From assembly GCA_963555705.1 (NCBI GenBank), contig OY743183.1, positions 50,519,466 to 50,583,465 on the forward strand: a stretch of DNA of 64,000 bases, written 5' to 3'. Below the pieces are notes generated by a model that was given only the letters and a program-made list of their open reading frames with translations, did no database searches and was not told the origin of the DNA. The stretch is from Ligustrum vulgare (lineage: Eukaryota; Streptophyta; Magnoliopsida; Lamiales; Oleaceae). This document shows, piece by piece, positions 34,001-44,470 of this stretch (positions within the stretch are counted from its first letter, which is position 1; the number at the start of each line of letters is the position of its first letter). The position numbers and the translations under genes were made by a program.

Positions 34001-35923
34001 CCTAACTTTGACAAGGCTTTTGAGATTGAATGTGATGCCTCAGGGCTAGGCATTGGAGCTGTTTTAATGCAGGATCAAAGGCCAATCGCCTATTTTAGTG
34101 AAAAACTAAAAGGGGCTGCACTTAATTATCCCACATATGACAAGGAGTTATACTCACTTGTGCGCGCTTTGGAAACATGGCAACATTACTTGTGGCCACG
34201 GGAGTTCGTGATACACACCGATCATGAGTCCTTGAAGCATTTGAGGGGTCAAGCTAAACTGAGCAAGAGACATGCAAGGTGGGTAGAGTTCATCGAAACA
34301 TTTCCCTATGTCATCCGGTACAAACAAGGTAAGGAAAATGTGGTGGCTGACGCATTGTCTCGGAGGTATGTTCTTTTAAATTCTTTGCATTCGAAATTGC
34401 TTGGATTTGAATACATTAAGGACATGTATGCTAATGACCTGGACTTTTCTAATATTTATGAGTCTTGTGGTAAAGGGGCTGTGGATAGGTTCTTTAAACA
34501 TGATGATTATTTATTTCGAGAAAATAAATTGTGTGTCCCTAGGTGTTCAATGAGGGAGTTACTTGTGAGAGAGGCCCATAGTGGAGGTTTAATGGGTCAT
34601 TTTGGGGTTAAAAAGACCATTGAAATCCTAAGTGAACATTTCTATTGGCCTAAAATGAAAATTGATGTGGTTCGGGTTTGTAATAGATGCATTACTTGTA
34701 AAAAGGCTAAATCTAGGATTAAACCCCATGGATTATATATGCCTTTACCCGTCCCTAGTGAACCTTGGGTCGATATCTCTATGGATTTTGTTTTGGGATT
34801 GCCTAGGACTAAGAAGGGTCGAGATTCGATTTTTGTGGTAGTAGATCGCTTTAGTAAAATGGCACATTTCATACCATGCCACAAAACTGACGATGCTACA
34901 AACATAGCTGAAATTTTCTTTAGGGAAGTCGTGCGCTTACATGGAGTGCCTAAAAGTATTGTCTCGGATAGGGATGTTAAATTCCTTAGTCATTTTTGGA
35001 GAGTCTTGTGGAATAAATTAGGAACAAAATTGCTTTTTTCTACAACTTGTCACCTACAGACCGATGGACAGACCGAGGTAGTAAATAGGACAATGATTCA
35101 ATTATTGCGCACCATAATCAATAAAAATTTGAAAAATTGGGAAGAGTGTTTGCCATTTATTGAATTTGCATATAATAGGGCTATACATTCTACTACTTCG
35201 TGTTCACCATTTGAAATTGTTTATGGTTTTAATCCGCTAACACCATTGGATTTAATTCCTTTACCTGTGAATGAACGTAGTAGTTTAGATGGCAAGAAAA
35301 AAGCTGAGATGGTTAAAGCACTCCACGACAAGGTGAGGTTGGTGATTGAAAAGAAAAATGAACATTATGCTTCGCAGGCTAACAAAGGAAGAAAGGACAT
35401 CATTTTTGAACCTGGTGATTGGGTTTGGTTACATTTGAGGAAGGAGCGGTTTCCAGAACAACGCAAGTCAAAGTTACAACCGCGAGGGGATGGTCCGTTC
35501 CAAGTGATTGAAAGGATCAACAACAATGCCTATAAATTAGACCTTCCTGGTGAGTATAATGTTTCGGCTTCATTTAATGTTTCTGATCTATCTCCGTTTG
35601 ATGCAGGTACAGATTCGAGGTCGAATCCTTTCGAAGAGGGAGGGGATGATGTGATCCAGACCACGGATACAAGCCCGCACAAAGATCCGTTGAAGATCAA
35701 AGGAGGACCGATGACTCGATTGCAAGCAAAGAGGGCCAAGGAAGCAATGGACAAGTTAGTTCAAGAAACAATGGCCAAAACAATGTTCGTGTCATCGAAA
35801 GAAGCAAGTTTCATGTTGGGGCCGAGCCAAAACGACGAGTGGATCAACCTCATCCAAGCCGTCGAAGAAGATTGCCAAATTTCGAGAATTACGGCCGTAA
35901 TTCAAAAATCCTCACGGTCGTAA
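31052..35923 (+). CDS. Gag-Pol polyprotein of CRM-like Gypsy element, intact
   Basis: A single frame of 1,632 codons is open from 31025. I prefer the ATG at 31052 ([11 protein letters not shown]), since the first one lies in an unconserved leader. Order: capsid Gag ([20 protein letters not shown]); CCHC knuckle [14 protein letters not shown] at 32054; retropepsin with [11 protein letters not shown] (catalytic Asp at 32351); reverse transcriptase with YFDD at 33587-33598; RNase H ([13 protein letters not shown]); integrase with HHCC zinc finger, then D34784, D34967 and E35075 and a GPY-type module ([20 protein letters not shown]). After LSPFDAG the frame passes a purine run and continues about 92 codons into the 3' LTR ([19 protein letters not shown]). 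CRM-clade elements are known to encode a centromere-targeting CR motif in this place. No chromodomain of classical type is seen. All catalytic residues are present. Confidence 0.93.
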   Translation: MSEQSSTAKNNDRANMTEEMVQRFERLFGDVLGRLERLDQPREVPNVRRQGGQGRRVEGVDENEEGSDFDDGAIVDRVVRHGRRDRDLGGDRMDGSMNNIKMTIPSFKGRSDPEAYLEWEKKMELIFNCYTYSEEKKVKVVVLEFSDYAITWWDQLVTSRRRNRERPVSTWDELKAIMRKRFVPSHYHRELHQKLQSLYQGSKSVEDYHKEMELLMIRANVEEDREATMARFLNGMNKDIANVVELQHYLEMEDMLHMAIKVEKQLKKKGTARYQSGTNSSWKPKWEGKGEGTVSKGKFEASKGKFEAPKGKEEQANKFVPKGEPQPSRSRDIQCFKCLGRGHVASQCPNRRVVLLRKDGTMESDSEEEDYSDMPALEEICEDEDVLSGEHGELLVARRALSAQIHTDDLEQQRENIFHTRCRINNKVCSMIIDGGSCTNVASTILVEKLGLPLLKHAKPYRLQWLNDSGEIKVNRRVLVNFSIGSYVDEVMCDVVPMHAGHILLGRPWQYDRKVTHDGYKNRYSFTKGGKTITLAPLTPSQVYEDQIKLKNDEEKRVKENERKRVEATTSEKGEEKRVGATTPEKGEAREKKSVGVHTSEKGEGAKSARKERKMSFYAKRSEVKKAFMEKRPMVLLLYKDSFLAFDKTNKSLPSLAISLLQEFDDVFPEDIPSGLPPIRGIEHQIDFIPGAVIPNRPAYRSNPEETKELQKQVEELMSKGYIRESMSPCAVPVLLVPKKDGTWRMCVDCRAINNITVKYRHPIPRLDDMLDELHGSSIFSKIDLKSGYHQIRMKEGDEWKTAFKTKYGLYEWLVMPFGLTNAPSTFMRLMNHVLRAFIGKFVVVYFDDILIYSKTLNEHVEHVRCVLVVLRQEQLFANFKKCDFCMEKVVFLGYVVSARGIEVDEEKIKAIKEWPTPKSITEVRSFHGLASFYRRFVKNFSTIATPLTEIVKKSVGFKWGVEQEHAFETIKNMLCKAPVLSLPNFDKAFEIECDASGLGIGAVLMQDQRPIAYFSEKLKGAALNYPTYDKELYSLVRALETWQHYLWPREFVIHTDHESLKHLRGQAKLSKRHARWVEFIETFPYVIRYKQGKENVVADALSRRYVLLNSLHSKLLGFEYIKDMYANDLDFSNIYESCGKGAVDRFFKHDDYLFRENKLCVPRCSMRELLVREAHSGGLMGHFGVKKTIEILSEHFYWPKMKIDVVRVCNRCITCKKAKSRIKPHGLYMPLPVPSEPWVDISMDFVLGLPRTKKGRDSIFVVVDRFSKMAHFIPCHKTDDATNIAEIFFREVVRLHGVPKSIVSDRDVKFLSHFWRVLWNKLGTKLLFSTTCHLQTDGQTEVVNRTMIQLLRTIINKNLKNWEECLPFIEFAYNRAIHSTTSCSPFEIVYGFNPLTPLDLIPLPVNERSSLDGKKKAEMVKALHDKVRLVIEKKNEHYASQANKGRKDIIFEPGDWVWLHLRKERFPEQRKSKLQPRGDGPFQVIERINNNAYKLDLPGEYNVSASFNVSDLSPFDAGTDSRSNPFEEGGDDVIQTTDTSPHKDPLKIKGGPMTRLQAKRAKEAMDKLVQETMAKTMFVSSKEASFMLGPSQNDEWINLIQAVEEDCQISRITAVIQKSSRS

Positions 35924-36521
35924 TCAACCTTCTGCTTAAAACGGAATTTTGAAGAAATTGCAGTTTACGGCCGTAAAGATTATATCACGGCCGTAATGGA
36001 GTTGCTGCTTAAAAATTGAAGTTTGGACGTTTTGGACTTACGGCCGTAAGTCATATGTCACGGCCGTAAGAGTGAGTCAGAAACAAGTTTACGGCCGTAA
36101 GGAAAGTAGTCACGGCCGTAAACATGTATACGCGGAATTTTAGGTTATTTTTATTTCCTTATTTTTAGGTAGTTGTTTCCTTATTTAATTAGAACTCTTT
36201 AACCTAGTTTTGACCCTATATATAGGGATGTAATTTTCATTATTCAGAGACAACTTTGATATATTAATTGAGAGGCAAATTGCTTTCACATTCTTATTCT
36301 TTATTGACAAAAATCCGAACTTGCGAGTTAATTCTTGTTTGTTCAAATCTTGGGTGAGATTTATCTTCTTTGTGATCAAGAGGTCAACATATCAATTGAT
36401 TGTGTTGGTTGCTTGATTCAATTAATTTGAATCAATCTCTAAATCGTGGTTCTTGGCGTTCTTGGGTCGATTCCAATAATTTGTGGGTTGCGTAGCTACA
36501 ATTGCTACGTGGTTTGCATCA
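35647..36521 (+). repeat. 3' LTR of CRM-like element
   Basis: 875 bp. The first 277 bp encode the polyprotein tail. Relative to the 5' LTR it has a 9-bp duplication and lacks the AATAAA: the matching place near 36304-36311 reads TTGACAAAAATCC. A purine-rich tract (GAAGAGGGAGGGGATGA) precedes it. Confidence 0.92.
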
Positions 36522-36526
36522 CATAT

Positions 36527-36773
36527 CATACCACACTCCTCTATTCCGACCCATGCTCTCATCATAGTCGTCCCCAATCTTTCTTCTATTTCCCCTCCTG
36601 TCAATATTAGACTTTGGTGGTGGGGTCTCTACTTTAGCCCCCAATCTATCCAACATTCTTCCCAATCTTCTTTCCATCTCCTCTACATGCCTAGCAAAAA
36701 TGATGGAAAGATCTTGCAACATCTCACGCAATTCTTGATTCATGTTGTGCAAGTATGGAAGTGTCCTCACCAA
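36527..36773 (-). pseudogene. Gag-like N-terminal fragment of LARD-like element
   Basis: A minus-strand frame interrupted by the CRM-like insertion at 36526. It contains a heptad-like helix (EEMERRLGRMLDRLGAKV) and an Arg/Asp-rich tail (RRGNRRKIGDDYDESMGRN), similar in style to the N-terminal spacer of chromovirus Gag (compare [18 protein letters not shown] in the intact element). Length alone argues against a complete Gag. Confidence 0.45.
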
Positions 36774-37274
36774 AAAATTATTTCACTCGTGTTTCACTCA
36801 GTTCCCCAAGGAATGCAATCAACTACACCAAGAAAAATTATAATTCTTGTGAAGTATGAAACCACAATCAAGGAAGAGTTATAGGAATGGATAACACAAG
36901 AGGGTGGCTATGAATTCATGGACAAATTTTGAAGAGCACAAGGTCACAAAGGCTTGACAAGGAACTAGTAATTGATTAGGAAATGTTTGGTATAGAGAAA
37001 AGTGGATTCTAACATGAAAGTTCTCTTTAGGGCAATTTATCAAACACTTTGTAGTCAAAGTTTGAATAACATGAAATTATGAGTGTTTGATGAATTGTAA
37101 GCCTCAACAATCTCAAGAATGAGAACAAAGACAATACCCAATATGTAAAAATTAAGAGATGATCAAGAACAATAATTTCCCCCATTTTTTTTTACAATTT
37201 TCATTTTTTTTCTTTTTTAATAACAAGAACAACAACAAGAAATGTAAAGGATAGGTTTACCAAATTAGAGTCAA
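36774..37274 (-). other. Leader of LARD-like element, non-coding
   Basis: Lies between the primer site and the short gag-like frame. It is A-rich on the plus strand, with a run of T/A near 37180-37220. No gene seen. Confidence 0.5.
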
Positions 37275-37286
37275 TCTCTGATACCA
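37275..37286 (-). other. Primer-binding site of LARD-like element
   Basis: Reads TGGTATCAGAGA on the minus strand, one base from the Met-tRNA complement, three bases from the 5' LTR. Confidence 0.82.
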
Positions 37287-37660
37287 AAATAATGAGGACC
37301 CCCTTGATATATTGACCAAGAATTCTCATAACTATTTGAAATATTCCCAAGAAAGCTAATATGGTAAAGAAAGCGATAAAACACCTTAACCCAAGTTTAA
37401 ATCTAACCTAAAATTCATTGATTAAAGAACCAAGCCCAATGGGTATCAACTAAACAAATTTCAAGGTGGTGAAAATCAATAATAAATACAAGAATAATAA
37501 TACTCTAGATTTAGTTGAAGAAATTCCAAGAAGATTACAAGAGTAACAATGGTTTACCTTCACCCAAAGGAGTCTTCAAGACCAATCTCATGAACATCCA
37601 AAGTTATCTAGGGTTTTTTCAAGAAAAATCATATTTATAGTACAAAATGTGGAAAGTAAA

Positions 37661-38335
37661 TAGAGATGGCAAAAAAACTCGAAGGACCCGAAACAACCCA
37701 CCTCATCGGGTCCGCGGGCGGGTTTTCCGCCCCGACCCAACCCGACCCGCCTCATGACCGAGAAACTAATAAATTTAATGAGGTTCAAAAGAATTGAACC
37801 TTGGTGGGATTTAGGGATATGAAAATACCGTTGTTTTCAAACCCGGCAAGGCTGGGTCGACCCGGAAACCCACGACTCGGGCTAGAAACCGGGTCGGGTA
37901 ACCCCAGAAACCCGTTGACCGGGTTTGACCCGGGTTTCATATTTTTTTTAATTTTTTTTTAGTTTTTTTAGTTTTTTGATTTATTTAATATTTATTTAAT
38001 ATTATTTAATGCCCGGGTCGACCCGAGTCGACTCCGGGTTGACCCTTGACCCAGTCTCTAGGCCGGGTCGATGGCCGGTCCGGTTCTAAAAACATTGGAA
38101 AATACACAACCACTATATCATTATGTTGTTTATTGATTTTTTCTTCAAATATATACATATTATCTTTAAAGTTCAAACTTAAAAACTCTAACTAGTTTGA
38201 CGCCTAAGTTTTCACCTAAAATTTTATTACAAATTTTGAAAAAAAAAAAAAATTAATTTTCGGGTCATTGGCAGAGCGGGTAGGTCACCCCGCCCCAAAA
38301 ATAGTAGCCCCGAACCCGACTCATTGCCATCCATA
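37661..38335. mobile_element. hAT-like element in LTR
   Basis: Ends TAGAGATGGCAA on the left and TATGGATGGCAA when the right end is read on the other strand. The exact 8-bp duplication AAAGTAAA is at 37653-37660 and 38336-38343. The sister LTR (about 28418-28428) shows the empty site. It is GC-rich with many GACCCG/CGGGTC words. No transposase; it holds another hAT at 37829-38097. Confidence 0.85.
37829..38097. mobile_element. hAT-like element nested in a hAT
   Basis: Ends CGTTGTTTTCAAACC and, read on the other strand, CAATGTTTTTAGAACC. The 8-bp duplication GAAAATAC is exact (37821-37828, 38098-38105). The inside holds repeated GGGTCGACCC-type palindromes. 269 bp, no coding. Confidence 0.82.
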
Positions 38336-38737
38336 AAAGTAAAGAAAATGAGAAAATTGCAACAAAACTCCGTTTTTTGAACTTCAACGTGTTTCGGTCA
38401 ACCGATCCACTTGAAACGATTGTTTTGGTTGATCCGTGCACGCCCCAACCCCAAAGTGACCCAGGCCCAGTTAAAAATCGGCTGCAGAGTTTCGAACTTT
38501 CGGTCAACCGAAACGAAGATCGGTCGACCGATCTTGGCTAAGGCTTCGAAACTCATTCTTTGCTTCCAATTTGATTCTTAACTTGTTTTCTTGACTTTAA
38601 TTACTTGTTTGGGCCTTCAATCTTCTCCTAGAATAGCCCTTAATTGCCTCGGTGCTCCACAAAATGTACTTCAAAAGTGTTTTAACTAGAACAATGAAGT
38701 TTCTTTGGCGAGCTCCCTTACGATTCTCATCAATTTG

Positions 38738-39805
38738 ATTCTTATATACAAAGCCTTAATTTTCTAACGAGTCAATATGATTCCTGTTTTTATTTTAAAT
38801 CTAGTGAAACTGATTTTATGTAATTTTTTCTGTATGTTGATGATATGCTTATTTCTGACCCAAGCATGCATGGTATTAACTTGCTTAAGCATAAATTGCA
38901 TTCTGAGTTTGAAATGAAAGATTTAGGGCATGCTAAAAAATTCTTGGAATGGATACTTTTAGAGATAGGAAATCTGGAAACTTGTTTTTAAATAAAAAAA
39001 ATTACATTGAAAATGTTTTAAAAAGATTTAGCCTATCTGATGCTAAATTGTTTCCTTACCCCTGCCTGCACATTTTAAATTCTTTATTAATCATTCTCCT
39101 AAATCTGATGAGGAAAAATTAAAGATGAAAAATGTGTCTTATTCAAATGCTATAGATTCTGTAATGTATCTCATGGTCTATACTAGACCTGATATTGCTT
39201 TTGTTGTTAGTTTGCTTAGGAGATTTATGAGTAATCCTGGTGAGTTACATTAGGAAGCTATGAAATCTTTGTTGAAATATTTAAAAGGCTCTGCAGGATA
39301 TAGTTTGGTGTTTACTAAGACGAAAACTGATTTTAAACTAAAAGATTTTGTTGATTCTGAATTTGTTGGGAACAATGATAACAGAAAATGTACTTCTACA
39401 TATTTCTTTAGTTTAAATTGTTCCTGTACTAGTTGGAAATCACAGTTACAAAAACTTGTTGCCTTATCTTCAACTGAGGCAAAATATATAGTTGCCAAAG
39501 AGGCTGTTAAGAAATGTATGTGGCTTAAAGATTTACTTTCTGAAATTGGTTGCATTGATAACACAGAAATTGAGATTTGTACAGATAGTCTTAGTGCTTT
39601 ACATCTGTGCAAAAATACTGTATTTCATAACAGATCAAAACATATAGATGTGAAATTTCATTTCATTAGAGACATAATTGAAAAAGGAATTATTAAACTT
39701 GTTAAAATACCTACTCAGCTAAATCCTGTAGATGCTGGAACAAAAATTATACATATTAACAAATTTAAAGACGTCTTAAAGTTTTTAAATTTGTTAGAAT
39801 TTTGA
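38738..39805 (+). pseudogene. Copia reverse transcriptase (C-terminal half) and RNase H
   Basis: Continues the domain cut at 18687. FLYVDDMLISDP near 38825-38865 is the catalytic box, with a stop just before it. Then come FEMKDLGHAKKFL and, after several stops, an open RNase H (39260-39805) with LKYLKGSAGYSLVF, a DSEFVG site, ALSSTEAKYIVAKEA, CTDSLSALHLC and SKHIDVKFHFIRD. In intact Copia elements this domain removes the RNA template. The DSEF site has Glu where the family usually has Asp-Tyr-Ala type residues. Confidence 0.88.
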
Positions 39806-39857
39806 TACTGCTCTGTTTGTGCTCTGCAGGTGCTGCTGATCCAATTGAGGTAGAGAT

Positions 39858-40512
39858 TGTAAAAGCAATTGGACCGGAGCAGCAGCCCAAAATTAATTTT
39901 GAAGTCCAGCCGGCTGAAGATCAAAATCAAAGGCCCAGCCGATTGAATGTTATTAAAGCCCAGTTAAAGGAAAAATATTGAGCCCAACTAAATGATGCAG
40001 TCTAAAAGAAGAACCGGTTTTCAAGCCCAAAACTTAAATTGGGTCGAAGCCCAACTTTATTACCGTTCTTTTTAATCACAACTGTTGGATCTTTTTTTAC
40101 ACATCCTAACCGTTCAAATAAGGGATAAGGATGCGTTTCGTGTGCCTATGCTGACAATAGACTCTTCCATTCTCTCTTTGAAACCCTTGTATTCTTCGTG
40201 GCTTTCTTCTTCAGAGAGAAATCTCATCTCTCTCACACGATTCTTTGTGGTTTACTTTTGATTCTTAGTGCATAATCAGAAGAATTCTTTGTGGTGTATT
40301 TACAGTTTTAAATCTGTAAATATTTGTGGTTTCTTAGTGGTATTTTTTGTGCGAGATTTGGTCTATTTTTGAGTTTTGATTCAGATTTGTTCTTTCGTTC
40401 TATAAACTCTTTTAATACTTGTGACTTACTTTTGATTAATAAATCTTTTGAGGTTTTATGTTTGGAAATTTCTTTGTGGTAACTTTATGGGGATTCTGAG
40501 CCTTAAATAACA
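39858..40512 (+). repeat. 3' LTR of split Copia element
   Basis: 655 bp, begins TGTAAAAGCAATTGG, ends CCTTAAATAACA. It is preceded by a short purine run (GAGGTAGAGAT). Matches 13982-14635. Confidence 0.85.
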
Positions 40513-42420
40513 TATACAACTTAAATACACAGATATTCACGGTTATTAACGTGAATTATTTGAAATATAATTATTGATCCATCAGTGAAAAAAGATAAAA
40601 AAAAAACACGACTTCAAAGAAAAATATAGATTTACACATTAAAAACTGTTATAATTTTACTATTACTCTTTCAAGAATAATAACTCAATATTCTTCTGCA
40701 TATTGAAAATAATAATTCATGTTCTTCATAAGTGAGTAATATTCTTCTGAAATATTAATGAATTTTCTTTATTGAATAGTTTAATTCGTGCTTCTTCAGG
40801 AACACGACGGTATATATACTCTTCAAGAGTAATAAATGCAATATTTTTCTAAAATATTGATAGAATATAACATCATTATTCTTTTGAAGTAAAGAGACAA
40901 TACTTAATAATTGTAATAAATTTAAAGAAATATAAGTATTCTAAAAAATATATGAAAAACCTTGTTCTCCAAAAATTTGATTTTCCAACTGATTCAAAAT
41001 TAGTTATTGTTCGCATAGTGATTTATCACAAATGAATCGTTGGATATTGATCTTAATTGTTATATATGAAGTACAATGAGTTCTGAATGTCATATCCATA
41101 TTTCATGATGATCGGACCACGGGTGTTGATACATCAACGTCTGATCATTACAGTTGCATGATGTCGAGATCTTGGGAATTTCTACACTATTGATTCCGAT
41201 ATAATAATAGTGTACAAAATCATTTTTTCATGAGTATCAATTTATTATTCTTCTGAAATATTTGTTTTTATAAATTCATAATCTTATTTAGACAGCAAAA
41301 ATTAAATAATCGTTAGAGGTTCAAGACGTATAAGGTTTATGCTTCTTCAAGAGTGTTAATACAATATTTTTTTTAGAATATTATTTAAAGAAAGTCATGT
41401 TTTACAATGCTTACGTATTATACTTTTTTTAAAAGTAATAATACAATACTGTTTTCAAATATTATTATGTGTGCACTTGTGTTTCTTCCGGAGTAATCAG
41501 TAACTCAAATATAATATATATTTTTTCAAAACAACCAACAATCATTATAATTTATAAATCAATTTATAAATAAAACAATTTTTCAAACCATTTTTGAACC
41601 ATAAACATTTTCTCTCTTCACTTTTTAACCACACATCGTATTTCAAAAACATAAATAAACCAATTTATAAATTGCTACAGTGTTGTTGAACAATGCATTA
41701 GATTGTTTCTTTTTTCAAGAATTATAATACAACATTCTTCTAGAATATTGATTTAGATTCTCTTTTTCAAGAAGTATAATATAATATTCTTATGGATTAT
41801 TAATTTAGATGGTGTCTTTTCAAATAATAATAATACAACATTCTTAAAATATTGAACAAAAGAATTTCATTGAAACAAATATTTATCTATCATTAATTGG
41901 TATAGTAAAAAACGATATGATCAGATCAAATAACTATACTGCTTTATTATGTAATTCAAGTTAATTAAAATCTTTTTGTTTTGAATAGGAAGGAGAATTT
42001 CTAAGTTATTCAATTGACTGGAGCTTTGTGACTTAAAATAGAATCTAGTCAATTGAATAAAAATTCGTGTTAATAATATGTTATAAATTAGTGAGAAAAT
42101 GTGTGTTTTAATTACTATTTGGTGTAGGTAGTTTTTGGAAAAATTTGAAATTTTTTGTTTTTGAAAAAATATGTGATTGGAAGGTGGTTGAAAAGTGTGT
42201 AAAGTAGTAGATCTCATAGAAATGTGTGGATAAAATTAAATACGAGGAAAAAGTTGGAAAAGAAAAATGTATAGGAGCAAACATGCTCTTATTTCTTATG
42301 TAAGGAAGAATTAGGGATACAATGGTAGTAATAACTAGGATTGCAAAGGTATAAATGTCATTCATTAATAACATACTATTTACAGAAAATTGTTTTATGT
42401 TTAATTGTTAGGATAAATAT
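40513..42420. repeat. Family A remnant with degenerate TTCTTC/AATATT repeats
   Basis: From about 40660 to 41880, units of roughly 45-60 bp built on TTCTTCAAGA-AATAAT-ATTCTTCTGGAATATT recur with heavy drift, like those at 13560-13980. At 41545-41690 lies a part-copy of the foldback MITE of 457-783. At about 42289-42385 is the block shared with 3186-3275, supporting a common origin of the outermost layers. No gene. Confidence 0.5.
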
Positions 42421-43060
42421 ATTGACACCACACTTTTTGTTAATCACACCACAATTTAATTATAATGAAAATTCCTAAGTCTTCCTTATTTTTGCATTAA
42501 TGCTGTCAAGTTTTTTTAATAATTTTTTTATCATCAACTCCTTATTAATTTCCACATCTTATCTTTAGAGAAATTTTCGTCCAAAATACTTGTTACGAGA
42601 ACGAAGAATGCTTATTTAACTCTCATACTTTTAAATAATCAAAATAAATAATTAATAAAAAAGTTAAACAAAATATTTGCACATCTTTTCAATGCAAATT
42701 AACAGAATATTTGAATAAAATATGTGATTAGAAACAAAATATGTTAATTAAGTAAATGTTATGAATAATAATATGTTGAAAAAAAAAGTTGATGACATAA
42801 GAGCAAAAATAAATAAATATTGAAGATCTCTTTTGCAATTAAAGTGTGATGTAGATATAAAAAAGTGTTGTGTGAATATAATTACCCTAATTGTTATAGA
42901 GGAAATTACAGCCTACCCTATTTTTAAAGATTCAAAATCAAAAATCGGGTTTAATGCTTAATTATACACAAATCAGATTGTAATTAAATTTTTAAATGAT
43001 TATAATAATAAAATTTAACTAAACCCACATACACCTCACCTCTAGCTACCTTGCCACCCT
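42421..43060. other. AT-rich non-coding stretch
   Basis: No reading frame or repeat of note. Confidence 0.5.
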
Positions 43061-43780
43061 CCATTTACACCCTACGTATAGATCCCTAAAATCAAAAATC
43101 TCAAATTGACATTTTCAAAGATACTTCGCACAGGCACGGAGCAGTGAACCACTCCTCGGCACCTCACGTTGATAGAAGCCGGTGACGACTCCACATGGGC
43201 GGTGACAGGCGATGGTGATGACTCGACGAACCACGCCCATGCTATCCACACCATCACACCAAATCTACTTAGCTTGATTTCACCAGTGAGAGACGAAGCC
43301 GCCGGCGAATCCATTCTCTAACTACCTACACGGCCCTCACCCAGATCTATTTAAGTCTGATTCACAATCCAGAGGAAGCTCCCGACGAACACTTTGAAGA
43401 AGGCAGTTTCACTCACCAGAAATGCTTCACTCCTCCAGCAGAAGCAGTGCGCAGTGAAGGATCTCGAAAGCAACATCGCTACGAACACCATCACCACTAG
43501 TGGTGCGTTACAACTATGAAGGAGAGTGAGAAGCGGCGTTATCGCAGCTGTGTTACAAGGAGGTGTTGATTTTGATTTAGGTAGAGCAGCTCCTTTGTTG
43601 GTGCAATCGCGCTGGTGCAGTTGGAGAAGACAATGGTGGTGTGAGGAGTCATCGAGGTCTTGATTTAGATTTAGATTTAGATTTTGGTACAGCAGCTCCT
43701 TTGTTGGTGCAACCGCGTTGGTGCAGTCGGAGAAGACGATGGTGGTGTGAGGAATTAGGTGACTGGTTGTGGTAGTCATT
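43061..43780. repeat. GC-richer block with internal duplication
   Basis: A segment of about 100 bp (CAGCAGCTCCTTTGTTGGTG ... GACGATGGTGGTGTGAGGA) is present twice, at about 43585-43660 and 43690-43755. Minus-strand frames (43072-43314, 43351-43779) are open but low-complexity, with no domain and with the duplication read as protein repeats, so I do not call them genes. The block might be gene sequence captured by a transposon. Confidence 0.45.
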
Positions 43781-43784
43781 TTTT

Positions 43785-44100
43785 GAGGTCACACTTGGTG
43801 TATTAGGTCACATATTACAATTGAAATGATCTGGTCACCAGTTTGTTCAGGTCACAAGTGTGTTCTTCAAGTCACATTCAATACATTACGTCATAATGTG
43901 CTCCTCAGGTCACATTTTGGTGCATTCGATCACATGTCACACTTTAAATATTTAGGTCGCAAGTGTGTAGTTCAGGTCACAATTACTGCATTATATTAAA
44001 GTGTGTTGTTCAGGTCACAATTGTGTACTGGTCACATGTAATTAGATCAAAGTCAAATGTAATTATTTACAAGATTCATGTCATAGCCAAGTCACAAATT
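43785..44100 (+). repeat. Cluster of AGGTCACA motifs
   Basis: About ten copies of AGGTCACA, or one-base variants, in 310 bp (near 43788, 43804, 43849, 43908, 43974, 44014), mostly all in one orientation, with variable spacing of 15-60 bp. Not a regular tandem array. Function unknown. Confidence 0.5.
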
Positions 44101-44215
44101 TTATGTTTCATCGTCTCTAAACTTTTTAGAATTAGAGTGTCCTATTTGAAATAGAAAGATGCCTAACTGATTGCTTGATTATATGATTGATTAATTATAA
44201 TCACTAAGATTTATT

Positions 44216-44217
<2 letters not shown>

Positions 44218-44271
<54 letters not shown>

Positions 44272-44470
44272 CTCTCTAAATATATGTGTGTGTATGTGTG
44301 TGTGTGTGTATCTCCAACATCTCTACATATGTGGTGGTGAAGTGATAGATATTTATGTGGTGGTGGTGGTGGTGGGCGCATCGGGGTTGTGGTGGTTCTA
44401 GTGGTAGGTCATGGTGATGTATGTAATAGTGGGTGGGGTGGCGGTGGTGTCAGGTCGATTTTGGAACTCC
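44218..44470. repeat. Microsatellites (TA)n, (TG)n and GGTGGT-rich
   Basis: An uninterrupted (TA)n lies at about 44220-44266, followed by TGTG stretches and then GGTGGTGGTGG near 44358-44374. Confidence 0.9.

Larger units (their letters stand above)
29615..36521 (+). mobile_element. Intact Ty3/Gypsy chromovirus-type retrotransposon (CRM-like)
   Basis: LTRs of 866 and 875 bp (29615-30480, 35647-36521) are flanked by the exact duplication CATAT (29610-29614, 36522-36526). The primer site TGGTATCAGAGC starts two bases after the left LTR. One uninterrupted polyprotein frame covers gag to integrase. By eye the LTRs differ by about four substitutions and one 9-bp repeat unit (CGTTCTTGG, about 36455), near 0.5 percent, so this is a recent insertion and the youngest structure in the nest. 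The lineage call to CRM rests on polyprotein wording and on the frame running into the 3' LTR, and is an inference. Confidence 0.92.
18688..38732 (-). mobile_element. Non-autonomous LTR retrotransposon (LARD-like), host of the nest
   Basis: Begins TGATGAGGACCCCC and ends GATTCTCATCA at 18688 and 38732, with the duplication ATTTG on both sides (18683-18687, 38733-38737). LTR copies are 18688-28832 (split by a hAT) and 37290-38732 (split by nested hATs). The primer site TGGTATCAGAGA adjoins the right LTR on the minus strand, so the element reads right to left. After removing the Gypsy element at 29615-36526, only about 1.5 kb of interior is left, with short frames and no polymerase. It must have used proteins from other elements. 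Confidence 0.85.
37290..38732 (-). repeat. 5' LTR of LARD-like element, split by nested hATs
   Basis: The left edge reads TAATGAGGACCCCC where the partner has TGATGAGGACCCCC, so the TG terminus is mutated. The LTR proper is 37290-37660 plus 38336-38732. It carries CGGTCAACCGA and CGGTCGACCGATC palindromes near 38390-38535. Confidence 0.85.
13982..40512 (+). mobile_element. Ty1/Copia LTR retrotransposon split by a 20-kb nest
   Basis: LTRs of 654 and 655 bp (13982-14635, 39858-40512) share GCAATTGGACCG near the start and a common TTCTTTGTGGT-rich body. A degenerate Met-tRNA primer site follows the left LTR. Gag, protease, integrase and the first half of RT run to 18687, and the second half of RT with RNase H resumes at 38738. 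The interruption is flanked by the 5-bp duplication ATTTG, so it is an insertion and not two elements. Many stops break the coding. No target duplication is visible around the element itself (left CTTCA, right TATAC), so one of its ends has probably drifted. Confidence 0.85.

Noticed and set aside
43351..43779. 142-codon minus-strand frame and its neighbour 43072-43314
   Set aside because: Low-complexity, no domain, and it translates a local DNA duplication. Openness is explained by higher GC.
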